This document shows, in pieces, positions 27,032 through 36,032 of a DNA stretch of 64,000 nucleotides. The stretch covers positions 62,001 through 126,000 of the forward strand of contig JASJCB010000005.1 of assembly GCA_030066195.1 (NCBI GenBank). The letters are read 5' to 3'. This DNA comes from Acidobacteriota bacterium. GTDB lineage: Bacteria; Acidobacteriota; Holophagae; Acanthopleuribacterales; Acanthopleuribacteraceae. Numbering within the stretch: the stretch's first letter is position 1; every line of letters begins with the position of its first letter. Made by a program: the position numbers and the translations under genes. The notes beneath the pieces were generated by a model. It worked only from the letters and a program-made list of their open reading frames with translations. It searched no databases and was not told where the DNA came from.

Positions 27032-27433
27032 GGTAACCTCCAGGATGAAATTCACCCCAAGGGACACCAACCTCGATGAGGCGTTCAGAAGTTTGCGGAG
27101 ATATCTTGGAGAAAGTAGGGATTCGACTCGAAAGGAGCAGGGTTTGATTTTGCTTACCCGGACTTGTTAAGTGAAAGGTAGACGCAAAAATAAACCGCGA
27201 CCGGGTCCCTTAACTTTTTGGCGAGCCATTCGGAAAAAGCCCGACCGTATGTGAGAAATTTGACCGGATGTTGACAATCAGTGCCGGCTCGTTTCACCCG
27301 AGCCGGCGCGGGTCTCCGACTATGCGCGGGACGGCGGTAATATACTGCCGGCATGCAGCTTGCTCCATTAGATGATTAAAAAGATGACGGGGGGCAGAAT
27401 CAGGCGCCGGAAGGCGGCGCCGGGGAGACTGCC
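27032..27433. other. Intergenic region with a perfect hairpin
   Basis: About 400 bases. GCCGGCTCG at 27283-27291 pairs with 27299-27307 around a 7-base loop. TTGACA at 27271 and TAATAT at 27338 are promoter-like words, but they are not correctly spaced to each other. No coding sequence is supported. Confidence 0.5.
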
Positions 27434-27697
27434 ATGACCATGCGACTTACCAAGATTTTATGGAAATCTTTTCACCCGAAGTCCCGAGCCGGCCGACGGA
27501 TTTCAGTGACATCCCTCTTTTCCCTGGGTTTCCTATTGATACCGACGGTAGAACGAATCCTGGCCGGCCTCCCCGATAAATTGTGGTGCGAAGAGACCAT
27601 GATTCCCATCTGCCTGATTGCTCTGGCCTCGATCATGCTGTTGGTTTGGGACGTGGCCAGACGGCGATTTCGCCGCTGGTGGAAATGGGATATCTAG
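27434..27697 (+). CDS. Small two-helix membrane protein
   Basis: 87 residues with two hydrophobic segments (about 25-43 and 55-72) and a basic C-terminus (VARRRFRRWWKWDI). GGGGAG precedes the ATG by 7 bases. No family recognised. It stands alone between the peptidase and the alpha-amylase promoter region. It may be a real small inner-membrane protein, but there is no conservation evidence available here. Confidence 0.5.
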   Translation: MTMRLTKILWKSFHPKSRAGRRISVTSLFSLGFLLIPTVERILAGLPDKLWCEETMIPICLIALASIMLLVWDVARRRFRRWWKWDI

Positions 27698-27835
27698 CCC
27701 CGTGCCTCAAAATGAATGGATCTTCAAAAAGTATAAATAAGATGTTAAGGACTACAAATGCGAGAGAAGTTGCTAAAATCAAGGGTATATCAGCACTATA
27801 AACCTTATTATAACAAGTTTTTATATTCATGTTGC
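27698..27835. other. AT-rich leader upstream of the amylase operators
   Basis: A markedly AT-richer stretch than its surroundings, extending to about 27960. No gene is seen. ACTACA at 27749 resembles a half-site of the operators described at 27836-27940. Confidence 0.5.
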
Positions 27836-27940
27836 AAAACTACATAATCTGTAGTTTTACTACCTCAAAACAGCATTTCAAGCGCCTTTTTGGTTTCTTT
27901 GAAAAGATTTATTTGCATTCTTCTGTAGTTTTGCTACAAT
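27836..27940 (+). promoter_or_regulatory. Putative amylase promoter with two dyad operators
   Basis: AAAACTACA-TAATC-TGTAGTTTT (27836-27858) is a perfect 9-bp dyad, and its right half continues into TGTAGTTTTACTAC (27850-27863). A second copy, TGTAG-TTTTG-CTACA, lies at 27924-27938. That second copy overlaps the -10 of a sigma-70-like promoter: TTGCAT at 27913-27918 and TACAAT at 27935-27940, 16-base spacer. The two operators are about 74 bases apart, seven helical turns, which would suit looping repression. The regulator is not encoded nearby in recognisable form. Confidence 0.65.
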
Positions 27941-28112
27941 AGCGATGTTGAGTTGATGTATGGATCACATGTCGGCGATCGAGTCCGATTTTTTCAGTTT
28001 TCAAGTCCCTGCTTTTTGACATAATCCGCCCCCCTTTACGGGCGAAGAACGGAGTCGGTGAGAGACCGCGGGGAAAAGCGTCTCCCTGACCGGCTTCGGA
28101 GGAGACGTTATA

Positions 28113-29939
28113 ATGAATAAGAAGTTTTCGGCGCGTACGCTTTTGACGCCTGTTTTAGTGTTTTTCCTCAGCATTTCCGGCCTTTCCCAAGAAAACGGCG
28201 TCATGATGCAGTATTTTCACTGGTACCAACCCGGCGGCAACCTTTGGAGCGAAGTCCAGACCAATGCCGCCGATTTGTCCGCCGCGGGTATCACCGCACT
28301 TTGGTTGCCCCCCGCTTACAAAGGTCAGGCCGGCGCGTATGACGTGGGTTACGGCGTATACGATATGTATGATCTCGGCGAGTTCAACCAAAAAGGCTCC
28401 GTGGCCACCAAATACGGCACCAAACAGCAGTATCTGGATGCGATTACGGCTTTGCAGAATGCCGGTATCCAAGTGTATGCCGACGTGGTCTTGAACCACC
28501 GGGGCGGCGCGGACGCCACTGAAAGCGTTACCGCGACCCGTGTCGGTTGGAATGACCGTAATTATGAATACGGCGGCGATGTTACCATCGATGCCTGGAC
28601 CAGCTTCACCTTCCCCGTCCGCAACAACACCTACTCTTCCTTCCAGTGGCGTTGGTACCACTTCGACGGTGTGGACTGGGCCCAGAACCTGGGCGAGAAC
28701 AGCATCTTCAAGTTCCGCGGCGCCGGCAAGTCCTGGGATTGGGAAGTCGATTCCGAAAACGGCAACTACGACTACCTGATGTTCGCCGATCTGGATTTCG
28801 ACCATCCCGAGGTGGTAACCGAAACCAAGGACTGGGCCGAGTGGTACCTGCAGGAAACCGGCGTCGACGGCTTCCGCATGGACGCGGTCAAGCACATCAA
28901 GTACAGCTTCCTGCAAGACTGGATCACGCACCTGCGCACGGTGACCGGCGACCCCTTGTTCACCGTGGCCGAGTTCTGGAGCTACGACAAGGGCAAGCTG
29001 CACAACTTCATCACTAAAACCGGCGGCACCATGCACCTGTTCGACGCGCCGCTGCACCTGAATTTCTACAACGCCTCCAACAGCGGCGGCAGCTACGACA
29101 TGCGCACCATCCTGGACAACACACTCATGAAGGAGCAACCCGCCCTGGCCGTGACCCTGGTAGAGAACCACGACACGCAGCCCTGCCAGGCGCTGGCGTC
29201 TCCGGTCCAGGACTGGTTCAAGCCCATGGCCTACGCCGTCATCCTGCTGCGCGAGGAGGGTTATCCCAACGTCTTCTACGCGGACTACTACGGCGCTTCT
29301 TATAACGATTGCGGCACCATCACCATGCAGTCGCACAAGGCGGCGATCGATGTCCTGCTGGACGCTCGCAAGCACTATGCCTACGGCGACCAGGTGGACT
29401 ACCTGGACCACTGGGACGTAATCGGCTGGACCCGTAAGGGCAATACCCAACACCCCAACGCCATGGCGGTCCTGGTCAGCGACGGCCCCGGCGGCAGCAA
29501 GTGGATGGATGTGGGCCGAGCCAACACGGTGTTTGTGGATGTGACCGGCAACTACGGCGGTACGGTGACCACCAACAACGACGGCTGGGGTAACTTCCAC
29601 GTAAGCGGCGGCTCCCATTCCGTATGGGTCGGCGAGGATACCGGGACACAGCCCGGCACGCACAACGTCTGCTTCACCTGTTACAACGGTACCACCGTCT
29701 GGGGCCAGAACGTCTACGTGGTGGGTTCCATCCCCGAACTGGGAAGTTGGAACACCGCGAATGCCCTGAAACTGGACCCCAATAACTATCCCACCTGGGA
29801 TAAATGCTTCGACATGCCCAACAGCACGCCCTTCGAATGGAAATGCATCAAGAAGGACGGCAACGGCAATGTCGTCTGGCAGTCGGGCAGCAACAACGCT
29901 TATTCCGGCAGCGGGGGTTCCACCAGCGGTTCCTTCTAA
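28113..29939 (+). CDS. Secreted alpha-amylase (GH13) with C-terminal starch-binding domain
   Basis: 608 residues. A signal peptide ends near GLS-QE. The GH13 catalytic barrel starts GVMMQYFHWYQPGG, as in the Bacillus liquefying-amylase group (GH13_5). Conserved regions are DVVLNHR (region I), GFRMDAVKHI with nucleophile Asp257, VAEFW with acid/base Glu287 and ENHDTQ with Asp354. All three catalytic residues are present. Residues about 513-608 form a CBM20-like starch-binding domain (VVGSIPELGSWN). It hydrolyses starch alpha-1,4 bonds outside the cytoplasm. GGAGGAG lies upstream of the ATG at 28113. Dyad operators at 27836-27940 probably control it, and a terminator follows. Confidence 0.95.
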   Translation: MNKKFSARTLLTPVLVFFLSISGLSQENGVMMQYFHWYQPGGNLWSEVQTNAADLSAAGITALWLPPAYKGQAGAYDVGYGVYDMYDLGEFNQKGSVATKYGTKQQYLDAITALQNAGIQVYADVVLNHRGGADATESVTATRVGWNDRNYEYGGDVTIDAWTSFTFPVRNNTYSSFQWRWYHFDGVDWAQNLGENSIFKFRGAGKSWDWEVDSENGNYDYLMFADLDFDHPEVVTETKDWAEWYLQETGVDGFRMDAVKHIKYSFLQDWITHLRTVTGDPLFTVAEFWSYDKGKLHNFITKTGGTMHLFDAPLHLNFYNASNSGGSYDMRTILDNTLMKEQPALAVTLVENHDTQPCQALASPVQDWFKPMAYAVILLREEGYPNVFYADYYGASYNDCGTITMQSHKAAIDVLLDARKHYAYGDQVDYLDHWDVIGWTRKGNTQHPNAMAVLVSDGPGGSKWMDVGRANTVFVDVTGNYGGTVTTNNDGWGNFHVSGGSHSVWVGEDTGTQPGTHNVCFTCYNGTTVWGQNVYVVGSIPELGSWNTANALKLDPNNYPTWDKCFDMPNSTPFEWKCIKKDGNGNVVWQSGSNNAYSGSGGSTSGSF

Positions 29940-29993
29940 ACCGGCACGACCTTCCCTATCCTCCGCGAAAAAGCTTCTTCCCTAGGAGCACCC

Positions 29994-30028
29994 AAAAGGG
30001 ATCGGCCCGGCCGGTCCCTTTTACTATT
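29994..30028 (+). terminator. Intrinsic terminator after the amylase gene
   Basis: AAAAGGGA at 29994-30001 pairs with TCCCTTTT at 30015-30022, with a GC-rich CGGCC/GGCCG-type inner part. TTACTATTTT follows. The symmetric A/T flanks mean it can also serve the convergent gene ending at 30040. Confidence 0.8.
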
Positions 30029-30039
30029 TTGCGCTTCGC

Positions 30040-30564
30040 TTAGGTTCGTCGCAAGGCCGCCTGCAGCAGGTCCGACAGCTCTTGCGCCAATGTGACCAGG
30101 TTTTCGGACGGTCGGCCCTCATCCAACTCGATGGTTTTGTTGCCGTCCAAAACCAGGGTCAGTTTCATATTTTCGTCCGATTTCTCCTGATGAAGTTGCA
30201 CCAGTACGACATCGGCGAAACGCGCAAGCAGGTGTTTGTTACGCACGATGCGGCCGGTGAGCACCTGAAAGGAAACGGTATCGCCGGTTGCCACCGCGAT
30301 CAGGTAGCGGATCATCCTGGGAATCAACGGCAGCAGCAAAAGAGTGGGCAGCCACCATATCGGGTTTTCACTGTAACGTTCGACCAGGAATTCTCGCCAG
30401 GACAGATGATCGGGCACGTTCCCCAGACCTAAAACGTGATAGGCATAGAGATAAATCATAGCGACCAGGAACGTAATAGTCGCCGGCATGCCGCGACGCT
30501 TGCGATTGATAACCAGGGTATTCTGATCAGCCCAGTGCCATGTGGTGTCCCATCCGGGCAACAT
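30040..30564 (-). CDS. Membrane protein of unknown function
   Basis: 174 residues. Two hydrophobic segments (about 27-45 and 69-91) are joined by a short polar loop. A C-terminal soluble domain follows (TVSFQVLTGRIVRNKHLL, then LVLDGNKTIELDEG), whose strand pattern resembles a small PH/DUF-type fold. GAGGAGG precedes the ATG at 30564. No family recognised with confidence. It is convergent with the amylase and divergent from the serine hydrolase gene. Confidence 0.7.
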   Translation of the reverse strand: MLPGWDTTWHWADQNTLVINRKRRGMPATITFLVAMIYLYAYHVLGLGNVPDHLSWREFLVERYSENPIWWLPTLLLLPLIPRMIRYLIAVATGDTVSFQVLTGRIVRNKHLLARFADVVLVQLHQEKSDENMKLTLVLDGNKTIELDEGRPSENLVTLAQELSDLLQAALRRT

Positions 30565-30748
30565 GTTCCGCCTCCTCGATCGGCGGATCGGGCCGGACTC
30601 CGCCGAATCCTAATGATAGCAGATCTCCGAGCGTCGTCGAGCCGCTCGGCCGTACCGTACCGGCCTCTTTCTGACTTGACACGGTTATTCAAGTTTACTT
30701 TTTTCAAGGACCTTCGATAAGTCCATCAAAATGTGTGGAGGTCCTCTA

Positions 30749-32380
30749 ATGCTTCGATGCTCATCCCTTTTGTGCGGCCTGTTTTTCGTCGTCGCCGGTT
30801 TTACCCAAGATACCGGCGCTTATCGAGACCTTTTGTCAAAATTCCAAGAACGCCTGGACAGCAGTGCCCAGCAGAAACCCGGCCTACCCTTGGGACCGCT
30901 GCCCGGTATCAGCGCCGCCGTTCGTTTTCCCGATATAGACCATGCCTTTCCCCTGGTCAGCGGTTACGCCGACCCGTCCCCCAGGTCTGCCGTTTGTCCC
31001 GATTGCCCGGTCAAAATGAGCGCGGATCACTTGATCGAGGTGGGCAGTGTGACCAAAACCTTTACCAGCGCCCTGGTGCTCCAACTGGTTAGAGCGGGGA
31101 AGATCTCGTTGGACGATACCCTGAACACCCTGGTACCCCAGGTGGTCAATGATCGAATCGACGGCTACGCCACCTTGCATCAAGTCATGCGAATGACCAG
31201 CGGCACCGCGGATTTTATCGGCAACACCCAATATCAAGACGACGGCGATTGGCAGGGGTTTGCGTACCAGGCCGCGAGCCGAACCCTGGATTGGATTCGA
31301 GACAAGAAAAACAAGGAACAACTGGACGTCTTCCCGCGTATCCTGGGCGACAAAAAACTGAACGATCAGGAGAAGCTGTCGGCATTGTCGGAACAGACCG
31401 AGCTCCTGAAACAATTCAAGGATTTCTCCCGGACCTACGGCGTGGCGGAAGGACCCATGGCAGCCATGCTGACCGACTTCTTCCGCAAGGTGATCGACGA
31501 TCGCCTGATCGATGCCGTTGCCGACCCGAAGGTCTTGAGGGAAAAACTCGCGACCATCTACCTTCAACTGTTGATCCGCTACAACCAACTCAACCGCATC
31601 TACTTCCAGGCTGTCGGTTTAAACGATTTCCTGGCTCGGACCACCCCGCCGCTGTACCAGGCGATTACCTACCTGATGCCTTACAACGGTATCGGCAGCC
31701 TCAGCTTGCCTCTATTCGCGCCCGGCACCAACTGGGGTTACTCCAATACCAACTATGTCATCGCCGGCATGATCCTGGAGGGGCTTCTGGCCGACCCGTT
31801 CCTCACCTGGTCCTTCCGTCACCGCTTCTACGAGCGACTGGACGGCAAAAACATCCTGATGGGTGGTCCGGAACTATACGATCTGGATCGCCTGGCGACC
31901 AGTTGGTCCCAACCGGGACAAAACCAGAAGAACTGGTCGCGCATGTCGTTCTACACGGCTTATTGGACCGCCGGCGCCATGGTATCCACCCCGACGAATA
32001 TTGCCGACTGGCTGTTCCTGCTGTTCGGCACCGAGCAGATCCTGGACAAAAAGAGCCGGGAAAAAATGGTCGACTTTCGCACCATTCCCAACCAGATCCC
32101 CACGCCCGACGGGGTGAACCATCCCGTGGAAGGTTTTAACTGGAATGGTTACGGCCTGGGCATCATGCGCTTTATGATCGGTTTGGACGGCAACGAAAAC
32201 CCCACCGAGGTGTGGGGCTATTGGGGCGCCACTCACGGCTTCAACTGTCTGGCCGCCTACATCGTGGAGGCGAACGCCTCGGTCGTCATCGGCGCCAACC
32301 GTCGCGGCGATATTCCCGAAACGCGAAGCCTGGAACTGTTGCGCGATTTCACCCGGGATATCATTGCCCGTAAAAAGTAA
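30749..32380 (+). CDS. Serine hydrolase, class C beta-lactamase/DD-peptidase family
   Basis: 543 residues from the ATG at 30749, chosen because GGAGG lies 7 bases upstream and a signal peptide (LRCSSLLCGLFFVVAGF) follows directly. The PF00144 motifs are present: SxxK as Ser100-Val-Thr-Lys103 (EVGSVTKTF), YxN as Tyr331-Ser-Asn (WGYSNTNY) and HxG as His496-Gly (ATHGF). The spacing between SxxK and YxN is larger than in AmpC-type enzymes because of a helical insertion of roughly 100 residues (DWIRDKKNKEQ...FKDFSRTYG). It is secreted; its substrate could be peptidoglycan peptides, D-amino-acid peptides or esters. Confidence 0.85.
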   Translation: MLRCSSLLCGLFFVVAGFTQDTGAYRDLLSKFQERLDSSAQQKPGLPLGPLPGISAAVRFPDIDHAFPLVSGYADPSPRSAVCPDCPVKMSADHLIEVGSVTKTFTSALVLQLVRAGKISLDDTLNTLVPQVVNDRIDGYATLHQVMRMTSGTADFIGNTQYQDDGDWQGFAYQAASRTLDWIRDKKNKEQLDVFPRILGDKKLNDQEKLSALSEQTELLKQFKDFSRTYGVAEGPMAAMLTDFFRKVIDDRLIDAVADPKVLREKLATIYLQLLIRYNQLNRIYFQAVGLNDFLARTTPPLYQAITYLMPYNGIGSLSLPLFAPGTNWGYSNTNYVIAGMILEGLLADPFLTWSFRHRFYERLDGKNILMGGPELYDLDRLATSWSQPGQNQKNWSRMSFYTAYWTAGAMVSTPTNIADWLFLLFGTEQILDKKSREKMVDFRTIPNQIPTPDGVNHPVEGFNWNGYGLGIMRFMIGLDGNENPTEVWGYWGATHGFNCLAAYIVEANASVVIGANRRGDIPETRSLELLRDFTRDIIARKK

Positions 32381-32406
32381 TCCGAACCTCGTGTTATCAT
32401 GCGGCC

Positions 32407-32670
32407 ATGGTGAAACGTCGTTCCATTGAAGTGGTCTGTCGTTGCGGACAACCCCTGGCCCGTTACAAAAAGCGCGGTAAGGGTCGGTTGGTCAAGATGT
32501 TCTTCGAGCGCATCGCCCTGGATCATGCAGGGGTTTTCCTGACCGACCCGCCGCTGCCGCTGAATCGGGAGATCTTCTGTCCGGGCTGCGGCAAACGCGT
32601 GGCCACCGTTCAGGTGATCAGCGGTAAATACGCGGCCAAGGTCAACCAGGGCGGCATTCAGCCCATGTAG
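32407..32670 (+). CDS. Small zinc-ribbon-like protein
   Basis: 87 residues with paired cysteine motifs CRCG (residues 11-14) and CPGCG (58-62), forming a likely zinc ribbon. The rest is basic (RYKKRGKGRLVK). It has no signal peptide and ends GGIQPM. It lies 26 bases after the serine hydrolase. No family recognised; a nucleic-acid or protein-binding role is possible from its charge and zinc site. Confidence 0.6.
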   Translation: MVKRRSIEVVCRCGQPLARYKKRGKGRLVKMFFERIALDHAGVFLTDPPLPLNREIFCPGCGKRVATVQVISGKYAAKVNQGGIQPM

Positions 32671-32819
32671 GCCGTAAAAAATGACTCGGGAACGCCGTCA
32701 ATCGTTTCTCAGCGGGTACAACTCGTGCTATGGTGGATGGGTCTATGCAATGAGGCCCCAGCCTAAGGAAAACCCGCTTTCTAAAATCTGTGTGTCATCA
32801 ATCAGATGTGGAGGATATG

Positions 32820-33515
32820 ATGAATCGTTCGCTGTTAACCCTTTTGATCGCCGGCGTGCTGCTTGCCACGGTTGCATGCGGCAAAAAAGAAGACAAGGTA
32901 GACTTTGCCGCGGGCCTGGCGGCCCTGAAAACCACCCAAACCGAACTGAACGCCAAACGAGCCGAAGCGGTCGGTCTGGAAGGTGAAGCGGCTACCGCCG
33001 CCTACAAGGAACTCGGCGACGCGGGCACCGAGTTCATGGACCAGATCGCCAATTTCATTTACGAGATCGACCTTCAGGTAAGCAAGACCAAAGAACCCCT
33101 GCCGCCCGAATATCAGCAAGCCACCCGCATGATAAGCGATGAGTACCTGATCATCGGTAAGGAATACATCGATCGTCAGGGCGACTACAACTACGCCATT
33201 TCCGTTTATGAGGAAGGCTTGAAATCCGATCCCGATTATCAAGCATTGAAAGACGCCAAGGCCGAAGCGGAGAGATTGCGCTATATGACCGCCGATCGCT
33301 TCGCCGCCGCCAAGGAAGGCATGACGGAAGCCGAGGTCAAAGCGGCCATCGGCCCGGTTTACTCCCAAGGTATCCAAACATACCCCGAGAAGAAATCCAA
33401 GGCCTGGTTCTACAAGCGCGAAGACGGCGGCACTGCCGGTGTCTTCTTCCAGGAAAAAGATGGTGTCTACAAGGTCTACAAGGTAGACTACGACGCGGTG
33501 AAGCCGGGTGCCTGA
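32820..33515 (+). CDS. Lipoprotein with SmpA/BamE-like C-terminal domain
   Basis: About 231 residues. GGAGG lies 5 bases before the second of two tandem ATGs (32817, 32820). The signal ends LLATVAC, a lipobox, followed by GKKEDK. The middle is helical with a TPR-like unit (YNYAISVYEEGLKSDPDY). The C-terminal part (EGMTEAEVKAAIGPVYSQGI, ending with an aromatic WFYKR strand) resembles the SmpA/OmlA fold, which in BamE binds the beta-barrel assembly machine. It is probably periplasm-facing. It is not BamE itself, given its length and TPR-like insert. Confidence 0.75.
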   Translation: MNRSLLTLLIAGVLLATVACGKKEDKVDFAAGLAALKTTQTELNAKRAEAVGLEGEAATAAYKELGDAGTEFMDQIANFIYEIDLQVSKTKEPLPPEYQQATRMISDEYLIIGKEYIDRQGDYNYAISVYEEGLKSDPDYQALKDAKAEAERLRYMTADRFAAAKEGMTEAEVKAAIGPVYSQGIQTYPEKKSKAWFYKREDGGTAGVFFQEKDGVYKVYKVDYDAVKPGA

Positions 33516-33567
33516 TCCGTTTTCAATTCCATAAACCGGGGCCGGGCGCCGAGTCCGGTCCCCACAC

Positions 33568-34827
33568 CTATCGTTCGATCAATTTCAGGCAAGCCAGTTT
33601 GTGGTTGCCAAGCACATACAGCAGGCCGTGGGCCAATACCGGGCCGTTATAAGCCGGAGTGTCCACCAGCTTTTTCATGACCGCCTTTTCCCGATAGGCT
33701 TCCGGGGTTGCCTCGATCAGGCGCACGTCGCCGGATTCCGTGGTCACGATCAGGTGCCCGTCCACGTAAAGGGCGTTGGCATGACGCAGTCCGGGTTTTC
33801 GCCAGGCAAGTTCACCCGTATCCAACTTGACGCAACGCAGGTCGGAACCGCCGCCCATGCCGTGCGCACCGTAGAGATATCCCTTGTGATGGACCGGGGT
33901 GGACCAGTGCGCGGCCAGGTTGATCTTGCGCCGATCATCCTTGCGAATGAAGTCATAACCGCCGGGTTTGAAGCGCAACAGGGCGCCGCCGGGTCCGTAG
34001 GATTCGCTGATGAAGACCTTGTCGTCGACCACCACGGGCGTGGCCGCATTGACGCTTTCCAGGCGTTTCGCGCGCCAGGGCAAATAAAAATCCTGCTTGC
34101 CTTTATCCGGGTCAAAGGCCAGTAGACCACCCCTGGCGAAAACGAAGCACCACCAACGATCTCCGCGTTTCACCAGTCGCGGCGTGGCGTAACTCGCCAG
34201 TTCATCGCTCAACCGGTAGACTTCCTTGCCGGTTTTCTTGTCGAAGGCCACTACGCCGGTGCCGTTGCCTTGCACTTTTCCGCTCTGAATGCCCGGGCTG
34301 TCTTCGGGACTGCCGCCGACCTGGGTGATCAGCAACTTGCCGTGAACCACCGGAGAGGCGCCCACGCCGAAGAAGTTCTGAACGACGCCGTAGGTCTTCT
34401 TGGTATCGATATCCCAAACCAGCTTGCCGTTCTCGGCCTGGTGACAACGCAGACGCCCCTCGGCGCCGAAGGTATAGACCCGATCGCCGTCGATCAGTGG
34501 CGCTACCCGAGGCCCGTTGCTGAAACCGTACATATCGGCATAACGCGTGGGATAGGTCTTCTGCCAGATCTGCTTCCCGGTTGCAGCCTCATGGCAGGTA
34601 AGCCGAGCCAGATCGCCCTTGCGATCGAAAAGATAGAGGCGATCCCCGGCGATGGACGGTGCCGCGTATCCCTCACCGGTACGCAGTTCCCACACAACGG
34701 GTAAACCCTCGCCCCAGTCGGTGCGGATACCTTTTTCGAGCGAAACATTATCCTGGCCCGGTCCTAAAATAGCGGGCCAGTCACCAGGAGCCAGGGTAAA
34801 TAGCAAATATGTAAGCATTAACATCAT
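33568..34827 (-). CDS. Secreted PQQ-type beta-propeller protein
   Basis: 419 residues with a short signal peptide (MLMLTYLLFTLAPG). Repeated blade motifs such as CHEAATGKQIWQKTYP, CHQAENGKLVWDIDT and VKLDTGELAWRKPG are the PQQ-like (PF13360-type) repeats. It lacks quinoprotein dehydrogenase cofactor ligands that I can identify, so a scaffolding or binding role is more likely than catalysis. AGAGGA precedes the ATG at 34827. Its promoter region lies against or inside the phased repeat array B. Confidence 0.85.
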   Translation of the reverse strand: MMLMLTYLLFTLAPGDWPAILGPGQDNVSLEKGIRTDWGEGLPVVWELRTGEGYAAPSIAGDRLYLFDRKGDLARLTCHEAATGKQIWQKTYPTRYADMYGFSNGPRVAPLIDGDRVYTFGAEGRLRCHQAENGKLVWDIDTKKTYGVVQNFFGVGASPVVHGKLLITQVGGSPEDSPGIQSGKVQGNGTGVVAFDKKTGKEVYRLSDELASYATPRLVKRGDRWWCFVFARGGLLAFDPDKGKQDFYLPWRAKRLESVNAATPVVVDDKVFISESYGPGGALLRFKPGGYDFIRKDDRRKINLAAHWSTPVHHKGYLYGAHGMGGGSDLRCVKLDTGELAWRKPGLRHANALYVDGHLIVTTESGDVRLIEATPEAYREKAVMKKLVDTPAYNGPVLAHGLLYVLGNHKLACLKLIER

Positions 34828-34869
34828 GAAGATCCTCTATCGGTCGGCAATGTGCATCAAAAATCAAAC

Positions 34870-35505
34870 ATACCGGCAACACCGATCGGGGTCAATCTAT
34901 TCCTGAAAGCCACCGGTCCGCCGGGAACAAAAAGCAGGCATGGGCAGACCGGTGCGAACCATCGGAAAACAAAAAACAAATGCCGACAAATCGATTCATC
35001 CATTTCGATCCAAAAAAGTACGCCCCCGTCTCCCAAAGGCAGCATCCGACACCTCGAAACTCAAATACGCTCGCCGACAACCGAACATCCCGGCCGAATA
35101 AACGACGCCCATGTTCCCGGGTAAAAAATTCCGGCCGGAGAAATCATAATTCACCTCTCCCGGCATCTACATCCCGGATCAAAAAGGTTAATACCCTTGA
35201 CAAATCCCCAACATCGCGGCCGAAAAAAGACCATACATGCATCCCTGTGTCAACATCCCCGCGTCGGGAACCTTCATTATGGATTTCGGAGGGTACCTCC
35301 TTCCGCCGGGGATGTACCCACTCGTGACATGTGGGTACCTCCTTGAGCGTAGGGGGTACCCTCCGGAATCCATACTCGTACTTCCTGAGCCGGGGAAGTA
35401 CACCTTGGAATTCCGACCCGTACATCCCCGGGCGAAAAAGGTAACCACGGGGCGCATGTGGGTACCTCCCTGAGGCAAGGTGGTAGCCATGGAGATACAT
35501 GTATG
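34870..35505. repeat. Intergenic 42-bp-period array with 21-bp-phased GTAC cores (array B)
   Basis: In the right half GTAC occurs at 35293, 35314, 35335, 35356, 35378, 35398, 35420 and 35462, with GTAA at 35441 and GTAG at 35483. Steps are 20-22 bases. Alternate sites have the forms GTACcTCC and tGTACCc, so the full unit is 42 bases. A(C/T)(A/C/T)TC(C/G)-type words carry the same 42-base phase leftward (35169, 35211, 35253, then 35295, 35337, 35380, 35422, 35464) and more weakly at 35085 and 35043. CCGG/CGGCCG words fill the left part. It is non-coding, between divergent genes. Confidence 0.85.
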
Positions 35506-35755
35506 GTCTTTTTTGAGGCTTCAAAAGGATGTCAAATCTACGCAAAAGTCTAAATAAATTACGGTTGTATGGTTTTGTTATTCAAGGCGCTGATTCGACG
35601 ACACAAAAGAAACCGTCGACGCTCGATATGGACAAATCCCAAACAGTGCAAAGCGTAAGTCGATCCGTCAAAGCGGCACACCGGTTTTCTATAATGAAAC
35701 CCCGACCGCTGTCGCCCATGTTCAAACCTTAAAGCAGGGAGATTCGTTTTTGCGT
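35506..35755. other. Intergenic sequence between array B and the next operon
   Basis: About 250 bases without a supported gene. A short open frame starting at 35529 lacks a ribosome site and recognisable composition. Confidence 0.5.
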
Positions 35756-35761
35756 TATACT
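35756..35761 (+). promoter_or_regulatory. Putative -10 element (TATACT)
   Basis: GTTATACT with 31 bases between the hexamer and the GTG start at 35793. The same GTTATACT word occurs at nearly the same distance before the genes at 56243 and 57606. No strong -35 is visible. Confidence 0.45.
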
Positions 35762-35792
35762 GATTGAGAAATGGTCTTCAAGGAGGTTACCC

Positions 35793-36032
35793 GTGGCAAA
35801 TGCACTGGATCGGGAATGGACAACCTATCTAGCCCATAAACAAGATTTGCTCAAAAGAGGGCGCGGCCGTTTTGTTTTGATCAAGGGCGATCGTATTGTT
35901 GATTTCTATGATACGCAAAGAGATGCGGTGTATGCAGGCTATGAGCATTTCGGCTATGTCCCGTTTCTTGCTCATCGAGTTGTTGAGGACGAGCCGATCC
36001 ACAGGATTTTCCACCTGACGGATGTCCGCTAA
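35793..36032 (+). CDS. Small DUF5678-like protein, partner of retropepsin-like gene
   Basis: 79 residues from a GTG with a near-perfect ribosome site (AAGGAGGT). The pattern RFVLIKGDRIVDFYDTQRD, then A..AGYEHFGYVPFLAHRV, matches the short DUF5678-type family (gkyvaik.g.v......da...g...yg..p.fl..v). The stop codon abuts the next ATG (TAAATG), so the two genes are translationally linked. Such small proteins commonly neighbour retropepsin-like genes; the function is unknown. Confidence 0.65.
   Translation: MANALDREWTTYLAHKQDLLKRGRGRFVLIKGDRIVDFYDTQRDAVYAGYEHFGYVPFLAHRVVEDEPIHRIFHLTDVR

Noticed and set aside
28155-29663. 502-residue minus-strand frame opposite the amylase
   Set aside because: The amylase catalytic motifs are complete on the plus strand; the mirror frame is composition-driven.
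34870-35505. CRISPR array
   Set aside because: There is no constant repeat with unique spacers; only short cores are kept and the rest varies continuously. No cas genes are nearby.
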